Assembly (NCBI GenBank): GCA_021816455.1
Contig: JAKAXU010000024.1
Location: forward strand, 1 to 46,386
Origin: Acidobacteriota bacterium
Lineage (GTDB): Bacteria > Acidobacteriota > Terriglobia > Terriglobales > Acidobacteriaceae
Direction: 5' to 3'
Length of the DNA: 46,386 bases
In this document: in pieces, positions 34,529 to 41,816 of the stretch
How the letters are laid out: each line of letters begins with the position of its first letter
Numbering within the stretch: position 1 is the stretch's first letter
Made by a program: the position numbers and the translations under genes
Notes under the pieces: generated by a model
Database searches by the model: none
What the model was told of the DNA's origin: nothing
What the model saw: only the letters and a program-made list of their open reading frames with translations

Positions 34529-35290
34529 ATGTTGAATCGGGAAGATTCGAAGGTCCAGATACTGCATATACAGAAGCTTCTCATGAGTCAAGGGAAGGAT
34601 AAAAAAAGCGGGAAAAAAGCTTTGGCCGCGTTGTCGCTGAAGCCAGTAGTTGAGGAACTTCTGAAACTGAACGATATCGAAACGTGGCTCGTCACTCAGC
34701 GAGTGAGATTCATGAATAAGCCAATGACGAAGAGAATTCTTGACATGCAAAGCTCGCGGGATGCGTTAAAAGCAGACAAGAAGAAGTCACTCACGCGACT
34801 GAGGAGACTATTGAGAGACCCCAAGTTTGAGGAGAATCAGTCAATTCTCGATATTGATCTTTCTCCTTACCTAGGGAACTTGTGGCAGAAGCAACCTCAG
34901 CACATCGGACTTCCGCAGATAGTCCCTACCCAGTCGCAGCCGAGTGACGATGGTTTGTCGAGCGAATCGACGCTCAAAACCGTGCGCAAAAAAATCGTAA
35001 TCTATCGGCCGTACGATCCTGCACACGAAGTTGTGGCCAAAGCTGTCAGAGCCGTTGGAACAGAACAACAAGCATGGCAGCAAGTTGTCGCTTACATTGA
35101 TACGTGTCTTGTAGGGGAAATTCCAATCATCGTTCCTAGTTACTGCAATTCCTTGCCTCAAGATAAGCGCCCGTTCCTAGCCCAAGCCATGAAACAGACT
35201 AAAGTAAGAGATAGGGTTCAGAAGATCATCAGGGAGGTCAAGGCTGGAATAGGAAGGGAACAGTCACCGCAACAACCGACAACAAAATGA
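34529..35290 (+). CDS. Unrecognised island protein
   Basis: A 253-aa protein with no family I recognise. It is soluble, with no signal or membrane segment. It is rich in Lys/Gln and helical in the first 110 residues (KKSGKKALAALSLKPVVEELL, landmark KKSGKKALAALS). A Gln/Ser/Pro-rich linker lies near 125-150, and a second basic module (RKKIVIYRPYDPAHEVVAKAVRAVG, landmark IVIYRPYDPAHEV) follows. AGGACGG lies 7 bases before ATG 34529; a longer start at 34484 lacks a ribosome site. The gene is visibly AT-richer than its neighbours and faces the type I restriction operon, so foreign origin and a defence-related role are possible but unproven. Confidence 0.6.
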   Translation: MLNREDSKVQILHIQKLLMSQGKDKKSGKKALAALSLKPVVEELLKLNDIETWLVTQRVRFMNKPMTKRILDMQSSRDALKADKKKSLTRLRRLLRDPKFEENQSILDIDLSPYLGNLWQKQPQHIGLPQIVPTQSQPSDDGLSSESTLKTVRKKIVIYRPYDPAHEVVAKAVRAVGTEQQAWQQVVAYIDTCLVGEIPIIVPSYCNSLPQDKRPFLAQAMKQTKVRDRVQKIIREVKAGIGREQSPQQPTTK

Positions 35291-35352
35291 GCCTGACCAG
35301 GTTTTCGAGATATAGAAGTTCGATAACAAGCGTACTTGTAGCAAGTCTTCGA

Positions 35353-38300
35353 TCAACTTTGTAAGCTCATGGGCGTCCGTCCTTCACCAGTGCTGGTAAT
35401 AGCGAACACCATGTCCCCAACAAAGCGCCTGAAGGACTCGTTTTCAACGAACTGCTTGTAGACCTGAGTATCTTCCGTCAAAAGGTGCTGCATCACCTTC
35501 CCGAGCGCTTCATCGTGTGCCATCCGCGCTGTGTGCGGCGTGTTTTCCTTGGCATTTTGGTATGCCGCATCGGCTGCGACCTTGGGCGCGATGTCCTCCC
35601 GGATTCGCTTCGCAACTCGGTCCGAATCAGTGAACAATGTCCCGAAGTGGTCGTTGAATGTCTTAAGGATGTTGCTAAGGCGATCCAACTCCGGCTCACT
35701 CTTGTGGCCACCGCCGTCCGTCGGAGCAGGTTCAATCTCTGCATCGCTATCAGCCAAGGCAATCTGCCTTGCTGATTTCTTCTCGACCCGATAGCTGTCC
35801 ATATCAATAGCTTCAAGAATCCCCTGTGAGAGATCTTCTTCTTTGGGCGCTGGCAACTTTGGCGTCAGAAGGTTGAGGAAGATGGAAAGCTTTTCCCACT
35901 CCGCGTTGGTATAGGGGATCACTGAAGAAAGAAAGCTGTAGGTACGACAAAAGGCTTTGGCTTTCCCCTTGAAGTCGACTTGTGCGTCTTCATCCAGAGT
36001 GCCCACGTAGACCGCTACGCACGCGTCGAGGATCGGATCGAGCTTGTCCCGTTCTGCTCCGCTCAGAAAAAGCTCCACGACCTGCTGTATCTGTGCGGAC
36101 GAGTAAACCTGGGCACCATCGAGCGATGCTTTCAGGTCATGCAGTTTGTTTGGGTCTGTCTCTTCTGCAAGAAGTGTCGTGCGGTAGTAGTCCTGAAAGG
36201 CATAGGTGATCGCTTCGCTGTTGTTCTGGAAGTCCAGAACAAAGCAGTCGTACTTTGGCGGATGAGCGCGATTCAACCGCGAGAGCGCCTGAACGGCCTT
36301 GATGCCAGAAAGTGCTTTGTCCACATACATGGTGTGGAGCAGGGGCTCATCGTAGCCGGTTTGAAATTTGTCGGCGCAGATTAGAAAACGGTAGGGATCG
36401 CTCTTGATCTTTTCGGCAATTTCACCGCTGGGAAACCCGTTTAGGGATGACTCGCTTACCTTCGCGCCTCCGTACTCATGCTCGCCAGAGAAGGCCACAA
36501 TGGCTTGGTAGGGACTCTTCCTCTCAATCAGGTAGTCCTTGAAGGCGTGGAAGTATTGGATGGCTCGCTCGATGCCGCTGGTCACGACCATCGCACGCGC
36601 CTGCCCGCCGATCTTTCCTGCCGCCATCACTTGCTCATGGAAGTGATCCACCATGATCTCTGCCTTCAGACGGATCGCGTGGTCATGGCTTTCCACGTAG
36701 CGACGCAGCTTCTTCTTCGCTCTCTTTGTGTCGAACTCCGGGTCGTCGTCCGTCTTCTTGATGAGCTTGTAGTAGCTGTTGACTGGCGTGTAGGCCTTTA
36801 GCACATCAAGGATGAAGCGCTCTTCGATGGCTTGCTTCATCGTGTAGGAATGGAAGGGACGATGCTTCACCTTGCCCTCCGCATCCGCTGGCAGCGGGAT
36901 ACCGAACATCTCCAGCGTCTTCGGCTTCGGGGTTGCCGTGAATGCAAAATAGCTGGCGTTCTTCAACATCTTGCGCGCTGCCATGCGCTTTTCGAGCGCA
37001 TCGTTCACCGCATCCTCCGGGTCGGCCCCATCATCCTTTGCCTTCGAGGTGAGCGCCTCGCTCATGGCGGCAGAGGTCTTGCCGCCTTGGCTTGAATGCG
37101 CCTCATCGATGACAATGGCAAACGTCTTATCCGCTTCAGTGGCGATCTCGTCCAGGATGAACGGAAACTTCTGCACCGTGGAAACGATGATCTTCCTGCC
37201 TTGCTCGATGAACTTCCGCAGGTCGCCGGAGTGTTCCGCATGGCCTACCGTTGCGCCCACCTGCATAAACTGCTTGATGGTCTTCTGGATTTGGTCATCC
37301 AAGATACGCCGATCTGTGACTACGATGACCGAATCGAAGACTTCTTTGTTATTGCGCTTGAGCCCAATCAGTTGATGAGAAAGCCATGCAATGGAGTTTG
37401 ACTTTCCGCTCCCCGCAGAATGCTGAAGCAGGTAGCGCTTGCCCGCTCCATTGAGTTGCACATCGGCCAACGCTTTGCGAACCAGATCGAGCTGGTGATA
37501 GCGTGGCCAAACTTGCTTGCGCCGCTTTCTTCCAGTCTTCGGGTCTTTCTCTTCGACAATCTGAGCGTAGTTTTCGAGGATGTTCGTCAGCCCCGCCGGC
37601 GTCAGAACTTCCTTCCAAAGGTAGTCCGTCTTCAGTCCGTTGGGATTCGGTGGATTTCCCGCGCCATCGTTATAGCCCTTATTGAAGGGCAGAAACCACG
37701 AAGCTTTGCCCTTCAGCTCCGGGCACATGCGCACTTCACTATCGTCCACAGCAAAGTGGACAACGCAGCGGCCAAACTCGAAGAGACGTTCGCGCGGATC
37801 GCGGTCACGGCGGTACTGCTCAATGGCGTCTTCGACCGTCTGCTTCGTAAGGCTGTTCTTCAGCTCAAAGGTGGCGATGGGCAGGCCGTTGATGAACAGG
37901 CAGAGGTCAAGCGCGCGCCGCGTCTCATCCATGCTGTAGGCCAACTGGCGCGTGATGGAGAAGCGGTTCTTCGCGTGCAGAGACTCGGCCTTCGCATTGC
38001 CAGGAGACGGCGTCCCATAGAACAGGTCAAAGTGCAGTGGCCCGTCGTCCACGCCCTTGCGCAGCACATCAATCACGCCGCGCTTGCCCACTTCGCTGGA
38101 GATGCGCGTCAGGAACTTCACCCGCTGGAAGTCCTTCGGGTCGTCGGTCATGCCCAACTTCCGGAAGGCTTCTGGCTGGGTGGCACTGAGAAAAGCGAAG
38201 AACTGCGGGACATCGATCGCCACCGTGCGGGCATAGTCCTTGGGGCTTCCGGCAAAGTAGCCGGTGCCAGAAGCCTCCGGCTTTTCGGCCACCGTGCCAG

Positions 38301-38382
38301 GAGTGACCGCCAACCCGTCAACACCCGTCATGTGGCGCACGATGAGCGTTTCCAAGCCAGCTTCAGATGTGTTCGTCGGCAT
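35353..38382 (-). CDS. hsdR: Type I restriction enzyme R subunit
   Basis: A 1009-aa translocase/nuclease subunit. The N-terminal PD-(D/E)xK nuclease shows the acid in LHFDL (about 117) and the FELKN motif (about 172-176). The SF2 motor has Walker A HSAGSGKS (321-328), DEAH (426-429), TATPKPK and the C-terminal FQTGYDEPLL and QALSRLNRA motifs. A short HsdR C-terminal helical domain follows. ATG 38382 is preceded by GGGGAG. It is the last gene of the cluster, separated from darG by 198 bases that contain a 21-base direct repeat, so it may be regulated separately from the methylase. All key motifs are intact. Confidence 0.95.
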   Translation of the reverse strand: MPTNTSEAGLETLIVRHMTGVDGLAVTPGTVAEKPEASGTGYFAGSPKDYARTVAIDVPQFFAFLSATQPEAFRKLGMTDDPKDFQRVKFLTRISSEVGKRGVIDVLRKGVDDGPLHFDLFYGTPSPGNAKAESLHAKNRFSITRQLAYSMDETRRALDLCLFINGLPIATFELKNSLTKQTVEDAIEQYRRDRDPRERLFEFGRCVVHFAVDDSEVRMCPELKGKASWFLPFNKGYNDGAGNPPNPNGLKTDYLWKEVLTPAGLTNILENYAQIVEEKDPKTGRKRRKQVWPRYHQLDLVRKALADVQLNGAGKRYLLQHSAGSGKSNSIAWLSHQLIGLKRNNKEVFDSVIVVTDRRILDDQIQKTIKQFMQVGATVGHAEHSGDLRKFIEQGRKIIVSTVQKFPFILDEIATEADKTFAIVIDEAHSSQGGKTSAAMSEALTSKAKDDGADPEDAVNDALEKRMAARKMLKNASYFAFTATPKPKTLEMFGIPLPADAEGKVKHRPFHSYTMKQAIEERFILDVLKAYTPVNSYYKLIKKTDDDPEFDTKRAKKKLRRYVESHDHAIRLKAEIMVDHFHEQVMAAGKIGGQARAMVVTSGIERAIQYFHAFKDYLIERKSPYQAIVAFSGEHEYGGAKVSESSLNGFPSGEIAEKIKSDPYRFLICADKFQTGYDEPLLHTMYVDKALSGIKAVQALSRLNRAHPPKYDCFVLDFQNNSEAITYAFQDYYRTTLLAEETDPNKLHDLKASLDGAQVYSSAQIQQVVELFLSGAERDKLDPILDACVAVYVGTLDEDAQVDFKGKAKAFCRTYSFLSSVIPYTNAEWEKLSIFLNLLTPKLPAPKEEDLSQGILEAIDMDSYRVEKKSARQIALADSDAEIEPAPTDGGGHKSEPELDRLSNILKTFNDHFGTLFTDSDRVAKRIREDIAPKVAADAAYQNAKENTPHTARMAHDEALGKVMQHLLTEDTQVYKQFVENESFRRFVGDMVFAITSTGEGRTPMSLQS

Positions 38383-38394
38383 TCGTTCTCCCCG

Positions 38395-38502
38395 TCAAGT
38401 ACCCATCAAACAAATCTCGCCAAGTATGCCGCTTGGATTCAACATCTTGCAAAACACAACACCCCAGATCAGACCTATTCATCAAGTAGCCATCAAATAG
38501 AT
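38395..38502. repeat. Two 21-base direct repeats in the darG-hsdR gap
   Basis: TCAAGTA-C-CCATCAAA at 38395..38415 and TCAAGTA-G-CCATCAAA at 38482..38502 match with a few mismatches, 87 bases apart. One lies 13 bases before the hsdR start. They could be operator sites or the remains of a duplicated coding piece (each would encode LFDGYL on the minus strand). Confidence 0.5.
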
Positions 38503-38580
38503 GCGAACCCTCGTTAAATGTCCACGAATGTGCTTGTTTCCGTCTGCTTTGTGCCCCGAGCATAGATTTTGCAGGAATGT

Positions 38581-39630
38581 CTACTGGACCGGAGACGGAC
38601 TCAGCCAGTTCTTTTCTTGCAATACCTGAAGGGCGAGCCGAATCTGCCGTTCCGTAAACTGCTTCTTGCGCTCGTTCCAAGAGTAGGTTCCGTCAATAAC
38701 CTCGTCGACACTACGCGACTTGTTGGCTTTGGCCACCCAATGCACCGTGGCCAGCAGTTCCAAGCCGAAGGGAGTCTCAAAGCCATCCACCAAGTCTGCA
38801 ACCCGGCGTATCCGTTCGCTGGTGCCGGAATCCCCTTCGATCACTCGCTCGGCATCTTCCACCGCGCCAGGAACCAATTGCAGCTCCTTGGTGGGCGAAT
38901 CACCGCCGTCTGCATAGCCGCTCAGATAATATCCTTCGACAGCTTTCAGAACATGGCGCAGATTCTCCGCATAGGGTCCGTAGAGCGCCTGGACAAATTT
39001 CAAGCGCAGGGGTTCACCGGCCTCCTGCATAAAATACATCAGTTTGTGGACTTCCAGCAGGCTTACGGCTGGGTCGAGCAAGCCATCCAGATAGCGCCGT
39101 ACCAGGCCCACCAGCGCGGCCCGGCCAGTCGTCATCTTTGGCGGTTGCGCGGTCGAGGCAACCTGACTGACCGTCGGCTGGTTCGGTTCGTAAACCAGAA
39201 CCTGCACATCGCTGAGAGTCTTCAAGGCCTGCTCAATGCGCGGGCGCACCTGCTTCCAGTCCAGCCCGCCCAGACCCGCGCCGAGAGGCGGAATCGCAAT
39301 CGAACGAATGCCACGCTCCAGAATCTCGTTCCGCAGTGCTGCCAAGCCGGCCTCGATGTCCTCGATTCGGCTTTTGCCGCGCCAATGGCGCTTGGTCGGG
39401 AAGTTAATGATGAATTTAGGGCCAGTCACCCAAGCTGTCGGAAAAACAAACATCCGCCCCGGCTGCAACTCCCCACGCTCGCAGGCCGCCTCATAAGCTT
39501 TGAAGTTTGCCGGGAACTTCTCCTTGAATTGCAAAGCGATGCCGCGCCCCATAATTCCGACGCAGTTCACCGTGTTCACGAGCGCTTCCGCATTCGAGTC
39601 CAGGATGTTTCCCGTTGTAAACTCCATCAT
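38581..39630 (-). CDS. darG: DarG-type macrodomain antitoxin
   Basis: A 349-aa protein with an N-terminal macrodomain (about 1-150) that would remove ADP-ribose from DNA thymidines and so reverse DarT. Motifs visible are GNILDSNAEALVNTVNCVGIMGRGIALQFK (landmarks TGNILDSNAEALVNTVN, GIMGRGIA), the PTKRHWRGKS segment and IPPLGAGLGGLDW. The C-terminal domain (about 170-349, with LMYFMQEAGEPLRLKFVQALYGPYAENL, landmark LYGPYAENL) matches the accessory domain of DarG. It starts 20 bases after the darT stop. It is the antidote for the neighbouring toxin, and both sit within the restriction operon. Confidence 0.92.
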   Translation of the reverse strand: MMEFTTGNILDSNAEALVNTVNCVGIMGRGIALQFKEKFPANFKAYEAACERGELQPGRMFVFPTAWVTGPKFIINFPTKRHWRGKSRIEDIEAGLAALRNEILERGIRSIAIPPLGAGLGGLDWKQVRPRIEQALKTLSDVQVLVYEPNQPTVSQVASTAQPPKMTTGRAALVGLVRRYLDGLLDPAVSLLEVHKLMYFMQEAGEPLRLKFVQALYGPYAENLRHVLKAVEGYYLSGYADGGDSPTKELQLVPGAVEDAERVIEGDSGTSERIRRVADLVDGFETPFGLELLATVHWVAKANKSRSVDEVIDGTYSWNERKKQFTERQIRLALQVLQEKNWLSPSPVQ

Positions 39631-39649
39631 GGCATTCGTCTCCGGTGGC

Positions 39650-40297
39650 TCAATAGTACCAGTCCCGCTTGACTTCGATCAGGGGATGGTGCGCGGCCTG
39701 AGCGATGGCTGCGCCTGCTCTCTGTCCTATTCCATTCGAGATCACTCCAATACGGTCAACCAACTCCCAAGGAACTGCGCCTTCAACAAGGAACTCGGCC
39801 TGTTTAACCTGTTTTGTGTCCGCGTCGCGCCAGTCCGTAGCCCTGATGCCGTTCCAGTTGATTTCGTCGAGATTGGCCAGCTCGCAGCGATCTTCCACAT
39901 AGCGGGCACCCGCATTCGAGAGAGTGAACGCCCAGCGCCGCTGTTGAGATTGAGCCCATTCTACGACTCGGTGCAGATCGAATTCCAGATGAACAACGGG
40001 GTTTTGCCCACCCTGGTACGCCAAATCCGTGTGGTTGCCCCGATAGATCAAATAGAGCATCACCGACCGGGGGCAGAAGTAGAAAGGAACACAATCCCCT
40101 ACGCATAACCCCGGCCTGCTCTCCAGAGGAAGCGTCAATCGACGTGCCTTGATGTGGCCCATGCCAATCGTCGTGCCGCCGCCTACCCGCCGCGCAATCA
40201 CCGCATCGCACAGCAATTCGCCATCCGCCACAATCGAGGTCAGTTTATCCAGATGGACAATGTGGTAGAGCTTCGGGTTGGCGGGCGGCTGGCTCAC
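39650..40297 (-). CDS. darT: DarT-type DNA ADP-ribosyltransferase toxin
   Basis: A 215-aa toxin that transfers ADP-ribose from NAD to thymidine in single-stranded DNA. Motifs are LYHIVHLDKLTSIV near the start, the Arg of GHIKARRL (about 52), CVPFYFCPRSVMLYLIYRG (about 69-87) and the catalytic Glu168 of QAEFLVEG. GTG 40297 is chosen as the start because it overlaps the stop of a 29-codon ORF (GTGA) and because homology begins there. The longer ATG version at 40333 would add an unconserved Gly-rich tail. Catalytic residues look intact, so the toxin is presumably active and held by DarG. Confidence 0.9.
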   Translation of the reverse strand: MSQPPANPKLYHIVHLDKLTSIVADGELLCDAVIARRVGGGTTIGMGHIKARRLTLPLESRPGLCVGDCVPFYFCPRSVMLYLIYRGNHTDLAYQGGQNPVVHLEFDLHRVVEWAQSQQRRWAFTLSNAGARYVEDRCELANLDEINWNGIRATDWRDADTKQVKQAEFLVEGAVPWELVDRIGVISNGIGQRAGAAIAQAAHHPLIEVKRDWYY

Positions 40298-40383
40298 GCT
40301 TCGACCTCCGCCGTCTTCTGCAGCCATTTGCATCGCTCATGGATCCGGCTCGCCAGGTATTCCGCTGTGTAGTCCGTCGTCAT
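40294..40383 (-). CDS. 29-aa coupling ORF between hsdS and darT
   Basis: A 29-codon ORF starts on an ATG overlapping the hsdS stop (ATGA) and ends on a TGA overlapping the darT GTG start (GTGA). The peptide is charged and helical (TTDYTAEYLASRIHERCKWL) and matches nothing I recognise. Overlaps on both sides suggest re-initiating ribosomes pass from hsdS to darT through it. It may set toxin dose, encode a small regulator, or be the remnant of a larger gene. Confidence 0.55.
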   Translation of the reverse strand: MTTDYTAEYLASRIHERCKWLQKTAEVEA

Positions 40384-41816
40384 CCTACTGGCTCCGTGAT
40401 CTCATCTTCGATTATCTCGCTGTCGTCTTCTACGAGTTCTTCTGGCTCGATGGTCTGTTCTTCAACCGGCAGCTTCCCTGCGGCCTCGCGCACATCGAGC
40501 TTGCCGGTGACGACGTCAGCAACAAGACGGGTGCGGTACTCGCGGAGAAGATCGATTTCGCGTTCGAGGCGAATAACAGCATGCCCGATGGGATGTGTCT
40601 CCGTCTCGATGTAGTTAACTATCGCCTTCTGTTCATCGAATGCAGGCATCGCCAAAGAATAATTCCGTATGGTGGAGATATTTACATGTGGCGCTGTCGC
40701 GCCCATCACATCCTGAAGAGCCTGGGCATATGTTGGCTTACTATTCAGAAGCCACATCACGAAACGCGGATAATCTGTCTTAGCAATTCTGAATACCATC
40801 ATCCGTTGGGATATGCACAGTCTGACCCCTTCGGGTACACACGCCGCAATTCCAAACCTCTCACCCTCTCGGGAATAGAGAATGTCATCCTCGCGTGGCT
40901 CCAGCCTTTCCGTCCAGCGCGCGTAATCCATCGGGGAAATCTTCCTGGCATTTTGTAAACGAAGAGCGCCTGCTTCGATGTCTGCGGTTCTAATCGCTGG
41001 ATAAAGGCCAGATTGCGAGTATCGTGGGGTTACGTGAAGACAATCGACAATTTGACTTGCTACAAACTTCAACCGTCTGACTTTCCAGTTGTTCGGAACA
41101 TCGCCGAGCCAGGGGATGCCGGAGGGTTTGAGGGGGACGGAGGGATCGAGGCCGCGTGTAACGGCGCGGTGAATGATGGCTTGCTTCTGCTCATTGAGCA
41201 GCGCAATCACCTTCCGCTTCGCCCGGATCGCCCGCTCCAGCCGCCCATTCGCCCAGTCCAGAAACCGCACAATCGCTTCCTGCTCGTCCAAAGTCGGTAG
41301 CGGAAAGAGAAGGCTCCTCAATTCGTCGGGATAAATATGTTTGATGGTCGTGCCCCTTCCCATGGTGGCCTTCTGGATTGCCGCTGGGCGACAATCCATG
41401 GCATACCCGAGAAACGGTCCGTGAACAGGGACACTGGGCCGTAAGACGATGACATCTCCACCGCAAACTGCTGTTACATTCATGAGATTGACTGCGGACT
41501 TTCCAATCTCTTCTATCTTTTCACCGGATGCCGCAAATAAGACATCACCGTATTGAATTGGCAGGTAATCCGCTGCTCGACCTGTTTTGATGAATGCCTT
41601 GCTGGTGCGAATAAAGTATGTGAATGTTGTGTACAACTCTCCATAGCGCACACAAGGCACACCCTCTGGCACGGAATCCTCCTTTGTTCCGCCCACACCC
41701 TTGATAAAGCGTCCTATTTGTCGTGCTTGGCGAAGTTCCCAATGCGCAGGCACCTTCCCGAGCGTCGAAAGGCCAGACTCCTTGTACTCTGCATACGGCT
41801 TGAGGTCAGCGATCAT
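40380..41816 (-). CDS. hsdS: Type I restriction enzyme specificity subunit
   Basis: A 478-aa subunit with two target-recognition domains separated by conserved helices. The first starts with LGKVPAHWELRQARQIGRF and ends near residue 210 (LDEQEAIVRFLDWANGRLERAI). The second starts with PWLGDVPNNWKVRRLKFVA and ends with AFDEQKAIVNYIETE. Together they read the two halves of a bipartite DNA site, which the sequence does not reveal. An acidic tail (EPEELVEDDSEIIEDE) is unusual. The start overlaps the hsdM stop by 4 bases, and its stop overlaps the 29-aa ORF. Confidence 0.94.
   Translation of the reverse strand: MIADLKPYAEYKESGLSTLGKVPAHWELRQARQIGRFIKGVGGTKEDSVPEGVPCVRYGELYTTFTYFIRTSKAFIKTGRAADYLPIQYGDVLFAASGEKIEEIGKSAVNLMNVTAVCGGDVIVLRPSVPVHGPFLGYAMDCRPAAIQKATMGRGTTIKHIYPDELRSLLFPLPTLDEQEAIVRFLDWANGRLERAIRAKRKVIALLNEQKQAIIHRAVTRGLDPSVPLKPSGIPWLGDVPNNWKVRRLKFVASQIVDCLHVTPRYSQSGLYPAIRTADIEAGALRLQNARKISPMDYARWTERLEPREDDILYSREGERFGIAACVPEGVRLCISQRMMVFRIAKTDYPRFVMWLLNSKPTYAQALQDVMGATAPHVNISTIRNYSLAMPAFDEQKAIVNYIETETHPIGHAVIRLEREIDLLREYRTRLVADVVTGKLDVREAAGKLPVEEQTIEPEELVEDDSEIIEDEITEPVG

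Noticed and set aside
37420..38517. 365-codon open frame on the plus strand
   Set aside because: It is antisense to hsdR; the R subunit has all motor and nuclease motifs, while this frame has none.
38569..39672. 367-codon open frame on the plus strand
   Set aside because: It is antisense to darG, which has clear macrodomain motifs.
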